Shown piece by piece: positions 45,885 through 55,540 of a DNA stretch of 64,000 nucleotides. Origin of the DNA: Alteromonas stellipolaris (GTDB lineage: Bacteria; Pseudomonadota; Gammaproteobacteria; Enterobacterales; Alteromonadaceae); contig NZ_CP013926.1 of the NCBI RefSeq assembly GCF_001562115.1, positions 992,001 to 1,056,000 of the forward strand. Reading direction: 5' to 3'. The notes under the pieces were generated by a model, which was given only the letters and a program-made list of their open reading frames with translations, did not search any database and was not told the DNA's origin. How positions within the stretch are numbered: the first letter of the stretch is position 1; each line of letters begins with the position of its first letter. The position numbers and the translations under genes are program-made.

Positions 45885-47588
45885 ATGACCTACCGCGTTG
45901 CAATTGCCATTTCAGGCGCCGTTTCTTTGGGTTCATATGAAGCGGGTACGCTTTATGAAATAATAAAAGCGTTAAAAGAACATAACGAAAACCCTGCCAA
46001 TCCAAAAATTGAAATAGATGTGCTTACTGGCGCTAGCGCGGGTGGCATGACCGCCGCAATGATAGCGCAAAAACTCTTATATGATGGGGATGCTTTATCG
46101 GGTGAAAACACCAACGTGGCTTACGAAGCATGGGTTAAGTCGGTTGATATCAACGGATTATTGACGCCCTTGCCGGGGGACAATGCCAAAAATTCACTCC
46201 TCTCAAATGGCTTTGTAAAAACCATAGCGGATAAGCTCATTAATAGCCGATACGTGAAATCATCCTCGCCTAGCGCTGCGCAAACACCGTTACCCCCACC
46301 GCTAGTGCAAACACCTCATGTGGCCAGTGCAACCTCTATCAGGTTGGGGTTGGCGATGTCTAACTTAAATGGCGTAGATTACGAGGTAGATACCTACGCA
46401 TATTTAACGGAAACCTTGGGGAAAGGGAAGTTCACCCAAACACGCCATCAAGACAGATATACCGTCACGCTGGATAACACAACAGATAATCAGGCTGTTT
46501 GGAACGAGATCAGTGCAGCGGCGAGAGGATGCGGTGCCTTCCCAGTAGCGTTCTCTCCGGTATCGCTCACGCGTAACTGGATGCACGGCGATTACCGCGG
46601 CCGTGGCGCCGTTAAATTTGAAAACAGTACCTTTAGTTTTATGGATGGTGGTGCATTTAATAACTACCCTCTTGGTATGGCAGTATCTTTGGCTGAACAA
46701 AATGATACTAGCTATACCGACTACGAAAACCGCTTTTACTTTTACATTTCACCTAACCCTAGGGAAAGTGCTGCCAATCCAGAATTTGATGCTAGCACAG
46801 CATCCTTTGCTGACAGTGCCAAACAAATGCTCAATAGCGTGTTTCTACAAAGCGGGTTTCAAGAGTGGTTAATTCAAGAGAAAGATAACGAAAAAATTCT
46901 CAGGTTAGATAAACAAGCCGACACTTTACGCGAAAAATTATACACCACAAGCAGCGAAGAGGTGTTCGCAGAGCAAGCCATTATAGATTCAATGATTGGC
47001 TTGGTTTATGGCGCTAATGAAGCAGAATATGCCGCCGATGTTGCTCGACTGGCTACACAATATCGGGTTGATGTTGAAGAAAAACCGCTCCCGCCAAGCC
47101 ATTTCAAACTATGGATAGATACGATTGCTGTACTAGAACATGCTGCGGGGCTGGGCCCAACCAATTTAAAAACTATCTATACTATTACAGCAAAAAAAGA
47201 CGAGCTTAGCGGTGAGTTGCTTGGGGCATTTTTGGGCTTTTTTGACGAGCGCTTTCGGCAATATGATTACGAACGGGGCAGATTAAATGCCATGCTGACC
47301 ATTAATGGAATATTAGATAAGCAGCGAGACGAAGCCGTAATTCAAAAGCAATTACCACTGAACATAGAAAAGCGTGATCATCATAGTATTCAACAGTTTT
47401 TAGATTCATCGCATTTAAATCATGCGTCTATGGCTGATGTGCAATACGAAAACAGGCAGTTGGCATACAAGCGCGTTAAAGCGCGCTTTTTTGCGTTTGC
47501 AAAAGACGCAGGTATAGCAAGTGTTGCACGCTTTTTTGCTTGGAATTTCATTGTTAGAAAAACGGTAAAAAAGGTATTGGTGTTATAG
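45885..47588 (+). CDS. Patatin-like phospholipase domain protein
   Basis: ATG 45885 follows GGAGAG and gives 567 residues; the 7-residue longer frame is not needed. The serine nucleophile motif is LTGASAGGM (G-x-S-x-G, residues 52-60) and the Asp of the dyad lies in SFMDGGAFNNYP near 252. The oxyanion-hole loop is ISGAVSLGSYEAG instead of the usual GGGxRG. The C-terminal 280 residues are a helical extension with no recognised domain. No signal peptide, so cytoplasmic or peripheral. Substrate (phospholipid or storage lipid) unknown. Confidence 0.8.
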   Translation: MTYRVAIAISGAVSLGSYEAGTLYEIIKALKEHNENPANPKIEIDVLTGASAGGMTAAMIAQKLLYDGDALSGENTNVAYEAWVKSVDINGLLTPLPGDNAKNSLLSNGFVKTIADKLINSRYVKSSSPSAAQTPLPPPLVQTPHVASATSIRLGLAMSNLNGVDYEVDTYAYLTETLGKGKFTQTRHQDRYTVTLDNTTDNQAVWNEISAAARGCGAFPVAFSPVSLTRNWMHGDYRGRGAVKFENSTFSFMDGGAFNNYPLGMAVSLAEQNDTSYTDYENRFYFYISPNPRESAANPEFDASTASFADSAKQMLNSVFLQSGFQEWLIQEKDNEKILRLDKQADTLREKLYTTSSEEVFAEQAIIDSMIGLVYGANEAEYAADVARLATQYRVDVEEKPLPPSHFKLWIDTIAVLEHAAGLGPTNLKTIYTITAKKDELSGELLGAFLGFFDERFRQYDYERGRLNAMLTINGILDKQRDEAVIQKQLPLNIEKRDHHSIQQFLDSSHLNHASMADVQYENRQLAYKRVKARFFAFAKDAGIASVARFFAWNFIVRKTVKKVLVL

Positions 47589-47640
47589 CTTAAAAGCCAT
47601 TTTGACAGGTATTTCAAAGTATATTTAAGGCAATAAATTA

Positions 47641-47678
47641 AAAAGCCCAGCAAGGTGAATTTACCATGCTGGGCTTTA
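47641..47678. terminator. Bidirectional terminator between the patatin-like gene and ybiT
   Basis: AAAGCCCAGCA and TGCTGGGCTTT arms flank a loop that can extend the stem (GGT/ACC). It lies between convergent genes. Confidence 0.8.
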
Positions 47679-47703
47679 GCAATAATATTAACTATTCAAA
47701 GGA

Positions 47704-49296
47704 TTACTTGCCTTCGCTATGCGCCAAGAACTCTTCGTAGTTACCTTCAAAGTGGTTAAGCTTATTATCTTTAATTTCGATGATTTGCGTGGCCAATGAT
47801 GAAACAAACTCGCGGTCGTGGCTTACAAAAATAACCGTGCCGTCGAATTTATAAAGCCCGTTGTTTAGCGCTTCAATAGATTCCATATCCAAGTGGTTTG
47901 TTGGTTCATCCATGACCAATACGTTGATGTCTTGCAGCATTAGCTTACCGAACAACAAGCGGTTCTTTTCTCCACCAGAACAGACTGCTACCTTCTTGTT
48001 GAAGTCGTCTGAGCTAAACAATAAGCGGCCTAGCATACCACGAACTTGTAGGTCGTCGTGCTTAGGTAAGCGCCATTGACTCATCCAATCGAACAAGGTT
48101 AAATCGCAATCAAAGTCTTTGGTGCTATCTTGCGGAATATAACCAATCGCGGCGTTTTCTGCCCACTTAATAGTGCCGTGCTCTGGTGATAATTCATCAA
48201 CTAAACATTTCAATAGCGTGGTTTTACCTGCGCCGTTTTCACCAATAATGGCAAGGCGTGAACCTGCTTCTAACAACAGGTTGGCGTTGTTAAATAATGG
48301 AAGTTCTGGGTAGCCATGACCTAAATCTTCTAGGGTAATTGCTAAGCGATGAAGCTTCTTATGTTGTTCGAACACAATGTAAGGCTTGCGACGGCTTGAT
48401 GCTTTAACTTCAGCAAGCTCAATTTTTTCTAATCGCTTAGCACGAGACGTAGCCTGTTTTGCTTTAGAAGCATTTGCCGAGAAACGTGCCACGAACCCTT
48501 GAAGTTCTTCAATTTCAGCAGACTTTTTCGCGTTTTCATTAAGTAACTGCTCTTGAACAAGCATAGATGCCTCAATGAACGCATCGTAATTACCAGGGTA
48601 AACACGTAATTCACCGTAATCGATATCAGCCATATGAGTACATACTGAATTTAAGAAGTGACGATCGTGAGAAATAATCAACATGGTCGATTTACGCTTG
48701 TTAAGCTCATCGGCTAACCACGTAATGGTGTAAATATCCAAGTTGTTAGTTGGTTCGTCGAGCAACAAAATATCAGGATCGGCAAACAAGGCTTGTGCTA
48801 ATAACACACGTACTTTTTTACCAGGCGCGACTTCTTTCATCAAACCAAAGTGATAATGCTCTTCAATGCCAGCAGCATTCAGAATGTCACCCGCGCGGGC
48901 TTCGGCGGTGTAGCCATCCATTTCAGCAAATTGAGTTTCTAAGTCGGCAACACGCATGCCGTCTTCTTCACTCATATCTAACTTGCTATAAATTTCATCA
49001 CGTTCTTTTTTAACTTCCCATAATTCACGGTCACCCATGATCACGGCATCAACCACACTGAATTCTTCAAATGCGAATTGATCTTGGCTTAAGATACCTA
49101 ATTTAGTACCTGGCGCCATGGAAACGTTACCCGCACTTGGGGTTAACTTACCGCTCAAAATTTTCATGAAGGTAGACTTGCCGCAACCGTTTGCGCCGAT
49201 AAGGCCATAGCGGTTGCCGTTACCAAATTTGGCAGAGATATTTTCAAACAAGGGTGCAGAACCAAACTGCATGGTGATATTGGCGGTGGTAATCAA
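47704..49296 (-). CDS. ybiT: ABC-F ATPase YbiT
   Basis: 530 residues, the same length as E. coli YbiT, and nearly co-linear with it: [20 protein letters not shown] start, Walker [15 protein letters not shown], Walker [15 protein letters not shown], linker with [21 protein letters not shown], second Walker [14 protein letters not shown] and [23 protein letters not shown] proteins have two ATPase domains and no membrane domain; they act on ribosomes or on other ribonucleoprotein targets. Single gene. Confidence 0.93.
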   Translation of the reverse strand: MITTANITMQFGSAPLFENISAKFGNGNRYGLIGANGCGKSTFMKILSGKLTPSAGNVSMAPGTKLGILSQDQFAFEEFSVVDAVIMGDRELWEVKKERDEIYSKLDMSEEDGMRVADLETQFAEMDGYTAEARAGDILNAAGIEEHYHFGLMKEVAPGKKVRVLLAQALFADPDILLLDEPTNNLDIYTITWLADELNKRKSTMLIISHDRHFLNSVCTHMADIDYGELRVYPGNYDAFIEASMLVQEQLLNENAKKSAEIEELQGFVARFSANASKAKQATSRAKRLEKIELAEVKASSRRKPYIVFEQHKKLHRLAITLEDLGHGYPELPLFNNANLLLEAGSRLAIIGENGAGKTTLLKCLVDELSPEHGTIKWAENAAIGYIPQDSTKDFDCDLTLFDWMSQWRLPKHDDLQVRGMLGRLLFSSDDFNKKVAVCSGGEKNRLLFGKLMLQDINVLVMDEPTNHLDMESIEALNNGLYKFDGTVIFVSHDREFVSSLATQIIEIKDNKLNHFEGNYEEFLAHSEGK

Positions 49297-49485
49297 AACA
49301 GGTATCCAGCGGGTAAATCAGAAGAAAAAAGATAGCTTGTCGTTACACCCAAAATAGAGGTGCTACACGAGTAAGCTTTGGGCGCGCACTATAAGGAATT
49401 AAGGCTACTATGTCGAGGAAATTTTGAGCTATTAGGCTTATCTTCACATAAATGTAGTGAACAGTGTGTTTAAGGTTGACGATAT

Positions 49486-51396
49486 CTATACGCCTTTGAC
49501 GGTAACCTCAGTTCTGTCGATAGCCAAAGCGGCGTTATGCAACAGCGAGAGAAAACCTATGAGTAGGCGTTGCAGATCGTTTGCTATTGGTAAACTGCAC
49601 CCTGTTAGCCGGTCTTCATTGAAGCCACTTATGTACCACTTTTCGCGCCCTGAAATATCGGCAAATGCGCCAGCATTCCGTAATTTATAATAATCGTAAG
49701 CTAGCACTAGTGCAGGTTGTGAAGTAATTTCAACAGGCAAGTCCTTTGTTAAATCGGGACACGGTGATTGGTTGATCACATCGCCAATTGTATGGTTTTT
49801 AATATAAGTGGAAAGCGCGTTTGGCCATTCATTCTCTACGTAACGCTGGCGCACGACCTCTTTTAAATGGTGCTCGGTAAAATCGAGATAGTGGGGCGAC
49901 GTGAGTATATCTTTGTTCCATAGCGTTTGCCCGCCACGTTGTCGATACTGCCACTCTTTGTAATAAATAGGGAATAAACGGTCAAAATCTTCGACTTCGC
50001 GCTGAATAATAGTTTCTACCTTAGCGTGTTGGTCAGGTAATAAGGTTACTACACTGTAGCCAGGCTGATACGCTGCTAGCGATGGCACTTGAATGTTTAC
50101 CAACCCCGTAGGATTCTCAGGTGGTGCAACATCATAAAGATGCATGTGGCCTGCCATGTGAAGTTTCAGGCCCGTCTCGTCTAGTGCTTCAGTGGTGGTG
50201 GGAAGCGGCATTCGTTTAAGCTGATTTGAGCTTTTACCAAACAGGCTTTCCAATTGTGATTGGGTGTTGTCGTAAAAGTCTGCCATGGGAAAATGGCTAA
50301 AGGCGATAAGTCTTTTATTGTTTGCTTTTGCCCGTTTAACGATGGTTGTTATCCACCGCAGTAACGCTGGTTTATAGGTCAATAAGGCGTTATAACCAGC
50401 GTTGCCAGAGCCCTTAAAATTTCCATCAGCGTACTGCCCCTTCGGAATATACACATTGGCATCGATAGCCAATAACCACACGTCTTTAATTGGCTCTACT
50501 AAGTAACTGGCGTCAGGCATAAAAATACACGATGCTTCATCGCACCACTGCCAACCTCGTTTTTCGTATTCAATACTGTCGAAGGGCGTTTCGTACAGCA
50601 AATCCTGTGTGTTCGCAGAAAAACCATGATTTTTAAGCGTTTGCATAATCTCTCGATAGCCCCACTCACGAATGTCATCCATACAGTGCCACGCACGGTT
50701 ATTAATACAACGAATGTGATCTGGGCTATAAATAGCTGCTTCATTGCCTTTTGCTGCCAGAAAATCTGGTTTACCTCCTGGTCGTGTAAAAGGTCGCACA
50801 GGGTCGTGGTTACCGGTAATCGCAAAAAAACGCATGCCATAGCGCGTGTGGTATTCGTCTAAAATACGCGCAAGCGCTTTCACATTTGCTGGCTGCCCAT
50901 CGTCAGAAAAGTCGCCGGGCAGGGCTACCAGTTTAATTCCGCGGTCGGCAATATCATCTAGTGCTGCACGAAACGCAAAATAGTTCTCATTGAATAAACG
51001 CGTAGACGTCAACTGTGACTGCATGCTGCGCATGAGCAACGGTGCTTGTGTCTCTGGGTCTTTTGGGAACTGGTTTGCTGACCCGGATTTTTGGCTACTC
51101 ATACCTGAAGTGTTAGCGTCGAAAGAGGTTACATCTTGTGAACCATGGCCGAAAGCCAGTGTTGCTGGCGCAGCGTAAATGTCGTGTAAGTGCACATCGG
51201 CGATAAATGCGACCTCTGTGTTCGCGGCCTGTTTAAGTGCATTCTGCACGAGATTAGCGTCCAAATGCTCCTGCGCAGTTGCCTTACTGTAATTTATCAG
51301 CAAACACGCCATTACCAGCATGCCACAGGTACAGGTTTTGACTACGTGGTTCATTAAGCCGAATAACCCTATTCGCCATAGATGATATTGGTTCAT
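49486..51396 (-). CDS. Secreted calcineurin-like metallophosphoesterase
   Basis: ATG 51396 (GAGGTGTAT before it) gives 636 residues with a signal-type helix ending near SKATAQE. Metal-binding motifs in order: FIADVHLHD, LPGDFSDDG, ITGNHDPVRP, IAFSHFPM and MAGHMHLYD. This is a periplasmic phosphomonoesterase, phosphodiesterase or nucleotidase. It is divergent from a PI-PLC-like gene, which suggests joint degradation of a phosphodiester substrate and release of phosphate. The C-terminal 150 residues are not recognised. An upstream GTG at 51474 gives an N-terminal extension that I reject. Confidence 0.88.
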   Translation of the reverse strand: MNQYHLWRIGLFGLMNHVVKTCTCGMLVMACLLINYSKATAQEHLDANLVQNALKQAANTEVAFIADVHLHDIYAAPATLAFGHGSQDVTSFDANTSGMSSQKSGSANQFPKDPETQAPLLMRSMQSQLTSTRLFNENYFAFRAALDDIADRGIKLVALPGDFSDDGQPANVKALARILDEYHTRYGMRFFAITGNHDPVRPFTRPGGKPDFLAAKGNEAAIYSPDHIRCINNRAWHCMDDIREWGYREIMQTLKNHGFSANTQDLLYETPFDSIEYEKRGWQWCDEASCIFMPDASYLVEPIKDVWLLAIDANVYIPKGQYADGNFKGSGNAGYNALLTYKPALLRWITTIVKRAKANNKRLIAFSHFPMADFYDNTQSQLESLFGKSSNQLKRMPLPTTTEALDETGLKLHMAGHMHLYDVAPPENPTGLVNIQVPSLAAYQPGYSVVTLLPDQHAKVETIIQREVEDFDRLFPIYYKEWQYRQRGGQTLWNKDILTSPHYLDFTEHHLKEVVRQRYVENEWPNALSTYIKNHTIGDVINQSPCPDLTKDLPVEITSQPALVLAYDYYKLRNAGAFADISGREKWYISGFNEDRLTGCSLPIANDLQRLLIGFLSLLHNAALAIDRTEVTVKGV

Positions 51397-51467
51397 ATAC
51401 ACCTCATTTTTTATATCAATTAGATAAAGACGCAGCAGACAAATAAATGGGGACAGGTTGATGTTCA

Positions 51468-51485
51468 ATGTCACAAAAGATTCAT
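51468..51485. promoter_or_regulatory. Candidate Pho-type box or inverted-repeat operator
   Basis: ATGTCACAAAAGATTCAT has a first half near the PhoB half site (6 of 7 with C/T allowed) and a weaker second half (4 of 7), with the 4-base spacer. AATGTCA (51467-51473) also forms an exact inverted repeat with TGACATT (51494-51500), 20 bases apart, in the shared gap of the divergent phosphoesterase and PLC-like genes. Either reading is tentative. Confidence 0.3.
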
Positions 51486-51592
51486 CGATAGTATGACATT
51501 TTTATTAAAATTAGGGGGTTAGCTGTTTTTTCATGTCCCCGCTCTTAGGTTATTTCCTTCTACCTCACATTGAAATTCAAGAGCAAAGAAAA

Positions 51593-52657
51593 ATGTTGTT
51601 TTGGTTGTTACTTTGGTTGAGCACAGGTTTTGCCAGCGCAGCTGATTTTGATGAGAACCTACCCTTAAATCACTATCAATGGATAGGCTCGCATAACAGC
51701 TATAAGCGAGCGCTTCCCGATAGTGTTTATCAGCTTCTTAGTTTGAAAAATACGAACAAGGCCAACCAACTTAACTATGCCCACCTTTCGCTGAATGAGC
51801 AGTTATCTCTCGGTCTGCGTCAGCTAGAAATTGATGTGGTTAATGATCCCAGCGGTAATCAATATCAGCAGGTTGAGCTCGCATCCCGTCTAAATGAAAA
51901 CTGGTTGTCTGCTCATGAGGTTAAACAGTTAGCAAAACCTGGTTTTAAAGTAATGCATATACCGCATGTCGATGTGATGACGCATTGCGCGACATTAAAA
52001 GTATGCTTGAAGCAGCTAAATGCTTGGTCTGCCTTCCACCCAGAACATTTTCCTATTGTCGTTATGATGAATGCGAAAGAAACGCAGCCCGATTTTTTGA
52101 AAAGTAACAAGCCGGTTCTTTTTGATGAAGCTGCCTTCGCTAGTTTAGATGAAGCTATACGCAGTGGTTTACCAGGTCGACTTGTTACCCCAGACGACAT
52201 TCGAGGGAATGCAAAATCATTACAAAGTGTTATTACGAATAACGGTTGGCCCAGCGTTAAAGCGTTGCGTGGAAAATTCATATTTTTGTTCGATGGCAAT
52301 GAAAAGCAGCTTGATAGATACACCCAAGGTCAAAATAACCTGAAGGGAAGAAGCATGTTTGCATCGTTTGAACCCGGACATCCTTCAGCGGCCATTATGA
52401 TCCGCAACAACCCCATTAACCAACAACAAGACATTCGCCAGTTGGTGGAGTCTGGCTATTTGGTTCGTACCCGCGCGGATGCCAATTTATCGGCTTCTAA
52501 TGAACAAAAAGCACTGCAACAAGATGCGGCATTTCAAAGCGGGGCACAACTTATCTCTACCGACTTTTATTCCCAGTCTCCCCAAGCAAAGCGCACCCAA
52601 TACTCAGTGCATTTTGAACAAGGAAGATTGATGCGCACCAATCCAATTAACTACTAA
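51593..52657 (+). CDS. Secreted PI-PLC-like phosphodiesterase (PI-PLC-C1 type)
   Basis: 354 residues from ATG 51593, with signal peptide MLFWLLLWLSTGFASA cleaved before ADFDE; an ATG at 51533 would add a charged extension. The TIM-barrel PLC-like family is recognisable from WIGSHNSYKR (His34), LRQLEIDVV (metal Glu/Asp), MHIPHVDVM (second His) and VVMMNAKETQPD. Members cleave phosphodiesters of phosphoinositides or related compounds, often with calcium. Followed after 42 bases by a TBDR gene, likely in one operon. The substrate is not known. Confidence 0.8.
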   Translation: MLFWLLLWLSTGFASAADFDENLPLNHYQWIGSHNSYKRALPDSVYQLLSLKNTNKANQLNYAHLSLNEQLSLGLRQLEIDVVNDPSGNQYQQVELASRLNENWLSAHEVKQLAKPGFKVMHIPHVDVMTHCATLKVCLKQLNAWSAFHPEHFPIVVMMNAKETQPDFLKSNKPVLFDEAAFASLDEAIRSGLPGRLVTPDDIRGNAKSLQSVITNNGWPSVKALRGKFIFLFDGNEKQLDRYTQGQNNLKGRSMFASFEPGHPSAAIMIRNNPINQQQDIRQLVESGYLVRTRADANLSASNEQKALQQDAAFQSGAQLISTDFYSQSPQAKRTQYSVHFEQGRLMRTNPINY

Positions 52658-52699
52658 AAATCGACATAATTTAAATCACTATTTTAAAAGGAATACACA

Positions 52700-55465
52700 A
52701 TGCAAGCTTCATTCAAAAAGCACACTTTAGCACTGGCTGTGTTAAGTAGCGTAGGCGCGCTATCTTTTCCCACTTTTGCGCAAGAAGTACCACAAACTAA
52801 TACCGCTGAAGACGATATTATTGAGCAAATCGTAGTGAGCGGTTTTCGTAGCTCTTTAATAAAAGCTAAAGATCTTAAGCGTGATGCGCTAGGGTCGCAA
52901 GATTCGATTGTGGCTGAGGATATTGCTGACTTCCCCGATTTGAACTTAGCAGAATCGTTGCAACGTATCCCAGGTGTAACAATTACGCGTGAGGCTGGTG
53001 AAGGGCGCCAAATTTCACTTCGTGGTCTGAATGCTGATTTCACTCAAGTACAGCTTAACGGTATGGAAGCGTTAGGTACGTCTTCATCTGCCATGGACAG
53101 CCGAGGTACCACCAACACCTCACGCTCGTTCGATTTTAATATTTTTGCGTCTGAGTTATTTAACCAAATTGATGTGAAAAAGTCGTACTCTGCTGACATG
53201 GACGAAGGGGGAATTGGTGGTACGGTAGCACTGCATACCGCAAAACCTTTTGATTACGAAGGTTTCAAAGGTGCACTTAGTGTACAGGCCGGACAAAATT
53301 CACTGACTGAAGATACGAGTCCCCGCGTGGCGGCGTTAGTATCAAATACCTGGGACAAGTTTGGGGCATTATTCTCTATTGCTTACAGCAAACGTGATAC
53401 CAGTGAGCAAGGTTATAACACCTACCGTTGGCGGCCACGAACAGACCAAGGTTCAGATATTTCGGGCTTGTCAGAAGCCGACCAAGCGGCTGTAGAAAGT
53501 GGTGAGCTACGCTTCTCTCGCGGTAGTCGCTACTCGCAGTTTAATAGCGACCAAACACGGGTAGGCGCAACCGTGGCCTTACAGTATCGTCCAAGTAACG
53601 ATTTATCATTCGGTCTTGATGCACTTTATGGAAAACTGGAGAGTGACAGGAAGGAGTATCATCTTCAAAGCCGAGGTTCTAGCTCTACGGCATTAGGGTG
53701 TACTGGCCCAGATTATAACGACGGAGCACGTTACTTCTGTTCAGAACTCGTAGATTTAGACTATAACGAAAACAACGAAGTTATATACTCGCAGTGGGCT
53801 AATGCAGCCTTGCATTCTGAAAGCCGCAGTCAAATAGCTGAGACAGAAATTACACAGGTTGTTTTAAATGCTGATTGGGTGGTGAGCTCTGATTTATCGC
53901 TTTCTGGTTTAATCGGCACAATGAGCAGTGATTACACCAGTAATAGCGCCAAAGTTTACTTAGAGTCTTTTGCTGACATGACAATTGATTATCGCGATGA
54001 TCGTTTTTACGGTACTAACTCATATATTGGCGACTACGATCCGACAGACATTAACGAATTTCGCTATCACGAAATTGATCTTGCAGAAAACGAAGTTAAT
54101 AACAGCTTCGATGTGGCTAAATTAGATGCCGATTATGCGTTAAATGATCAAAGCAGTTTGAAATTTGGTGTGTCAATGAAGCAGTTCGAACATGAAAGTG
54201 GCGATGTTCAAACGGCAAATGTATTGCGCAGCGAATGGCAAAGTGGTGAGATTTCAGACGTGGTTGATGCGAGCTATACGTTCATCAATGATAACCACGA
54301 GAAGCAAAATTGGTTAAGTGTTGATGTAGACGGTGTACTAGGCAGTTTTAGCGTTAACCGCGATTTAGCTGCATCGCAAACGCCAGATAAAGTAGAAGAA
54401 GAAACGCAAGCTGCTTATGCCGTGTATGAATTGGACATGCTACTGGGCGACAGCGAACTTCGTGCTAACGTAGGACTTCGTTATTACAATACGGAAATTA
54501 ACTCTTCCGGCCTGGTCAATGGTACTGAGTACGTTACTGTAACACGAGAGTACGACGGTATATTGCCTGCGATGAATGTGGCGTGGTATGCCACAGATAA
54601 TTTAGTCGTGCGTGCTAGTGCTGGTAAAAACCTAACGCGCCCTACATTGGGGAGTTTGTCAGTAAGCGGTACCGTAAACACAGATCCACTATCGGGTTCA
54701 AGTGGCCTTAATATTGGCGCTGGTAATCCCGCATTAGAGCCTTTTGAAACATTAAATATGGAAGTGGGACTAGAGTACTACTTCGATGAAGTAGGCTATG
54801 TTTCTGTTTCACACTTTCGTAAAGACATCGAGAACTTTATAGCGTCTACCACAGTAAGCATTCCTTATGGCGATACGGGCTACCCATTGGCGTTAATCGA
54901 AGGTGCGATTGATGAAGATGGCAACCCTCAAACCGCAGCAACCTTGTACAACTTCTCGCAACCGCAAAACCTTGATGATAGTGACTTTTCTGGATGGGAG
55001 TTTGGTGTTCAACGGGATTTTGATTTCCTGCCTGCGCCATTTGATAATTTTGGTGCTATTGCTAATTATACGTACGCCGATGGCGAATCGCTTCACAATA
55101 TATTGGTTGATGGTGAAACAGTTCAGGTTTCGCGTCCTTTCTATGGGCTATCTGAGCATACTTACAACTTCACACTTTATTTTGAAACGGAAACTTGGGG
55201 AGCGCGAGTGTCTACCGCATACCGCGATGATTATTTAGTGACGGTTGAAACTTCAAGCTCCGATCAAGATGAAGCGGGCTTTCACGGCTCAACTTACTGG
55301 GACTTTTCGACATTTTACAATGTGAATGACGCATTAAAAGTGACACTGGAAGGGGTAAACCTAACTAATGAGCGGGAAGAGCAGTATTCAGACTCAGATG
55401 ATCGTCTTTACAATACCACGGTAAGCGGAAGAACCTTTTACCTAGGCTTTACTTACGCGATGTAA
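52700..55465 (+). CDS. TonB-dependent receptor (paralogue of the convergent FecA-like receptor)
   Basis: 921 residues; signal peptide MQASFKKHTLALAVLSSVGALSFPTFA, no N-terminal signalling domain, plug domain at about 45-180 (DLNLAESLQRIPGVTITRE and AGEGRQISLRGLNADFTQ) and a barrel ending FYLGFTYAM. The C-terminal portion (LTNEREEQYSDSDDRLYNTT) is shared almost word for word with the TBDR at 55541-58555, so they are paralogues. AAAGGAATACACAATG gives the start. It is co-directional with the PI-PLC-like gene. Likely imports the product or substrate of that enzyme, or shares the ligand of its partner receptor. Confidence 0.88.
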   Translation: MQASFKKHTLALAVLSSVGALSFPTFAQEVPQTNTAEDDIIEQIVVSGFRSSLIKAKDLKRDALGSQDSIVAEDIADFPDLNLAESLQRIPGVTITREAGEGRQISLRGLNADFTQVQLNGMEALGTSSSAMDSRGTTNTSRSFDFNIFASELFNQIDVKKSYSADMDEGGIGGTVALHTAKPFDYEGFKGALSVQAGQNSLTEDTSPRVAALVSNTWDKFGALFSIAYSKRDTSEQGYNTYRWRPRTDQGSDISGLSEADQAAVESGELRFSRGSRYSQFNSDQTRVGATVALQYRPSNDLSFGLDALYGKLESDRKEYHLQSRGSSSTALGCTGPDYNDGARYFCSELVDLDYNENNEVIYSQWANAALHSESRSQIAETEITQVVLNADWVVSSDLSLSGLIGTMSSDYTSNSAKVYLESFADMTIDYRDDRFYGTNSYIGDYDPTDINEFRYHEIDLAENEVNNSFDVAKLDADYALNDQSSLKFGVSMKQFEHESGDVQTANVLRSEWQSGEISDVVDASYTFINDNHEKQNWLSVDVDGVLGSFSVNRDLAASQTPDKVEEETQAAYAVYELDMLLGDSELRANVGLRYYNTEINSSGLVNGTEYVTVTREYDGILPAMNVAWYATDNLVVRASAGKNLTRPTLGSLSVSGTVNTDPLSGSSGLNIGAGNPALEPFETLNMEVGLEYYFDEVGYVSVSHFRKDIENFIASTTVSIPYGDTGYPLALIEGAIDEDGNPQTAATLYNFSQPQNLDDSDFSGWEFGVQRDFDFLPAPFDNFGAIANYTYADGESLHNILVDGETVQVSRPFYGLSEHTYNFTLYFETETWGARVSTAYRDDYLVTVETSSSDQDEAGFHGSTYWDFSTFYNVNDALKVTLEGVNLTNEREEQYSDSDDRLYNTTVSGRTFYLGFTYAM

Positions 55466-55495
55466 TTGTAAGCATAGTCATGCTGAGAAAGTATT

Positions 55496-55521
55496 AAAGG
55501 GCACCTTAGGGTGCCTTTTTC
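55496..55521 (+). terminator. Terminator after the first of the paired TBDR genes
   Basis: GGCACC and GGTGCC arms with a TTAG loop and a T run, 30 bases after the stop and 20 before the convergent gene end. Confidence 0.8.
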
Positions 55522-55540
55522 ATACAGTGAGAGATGTTAA

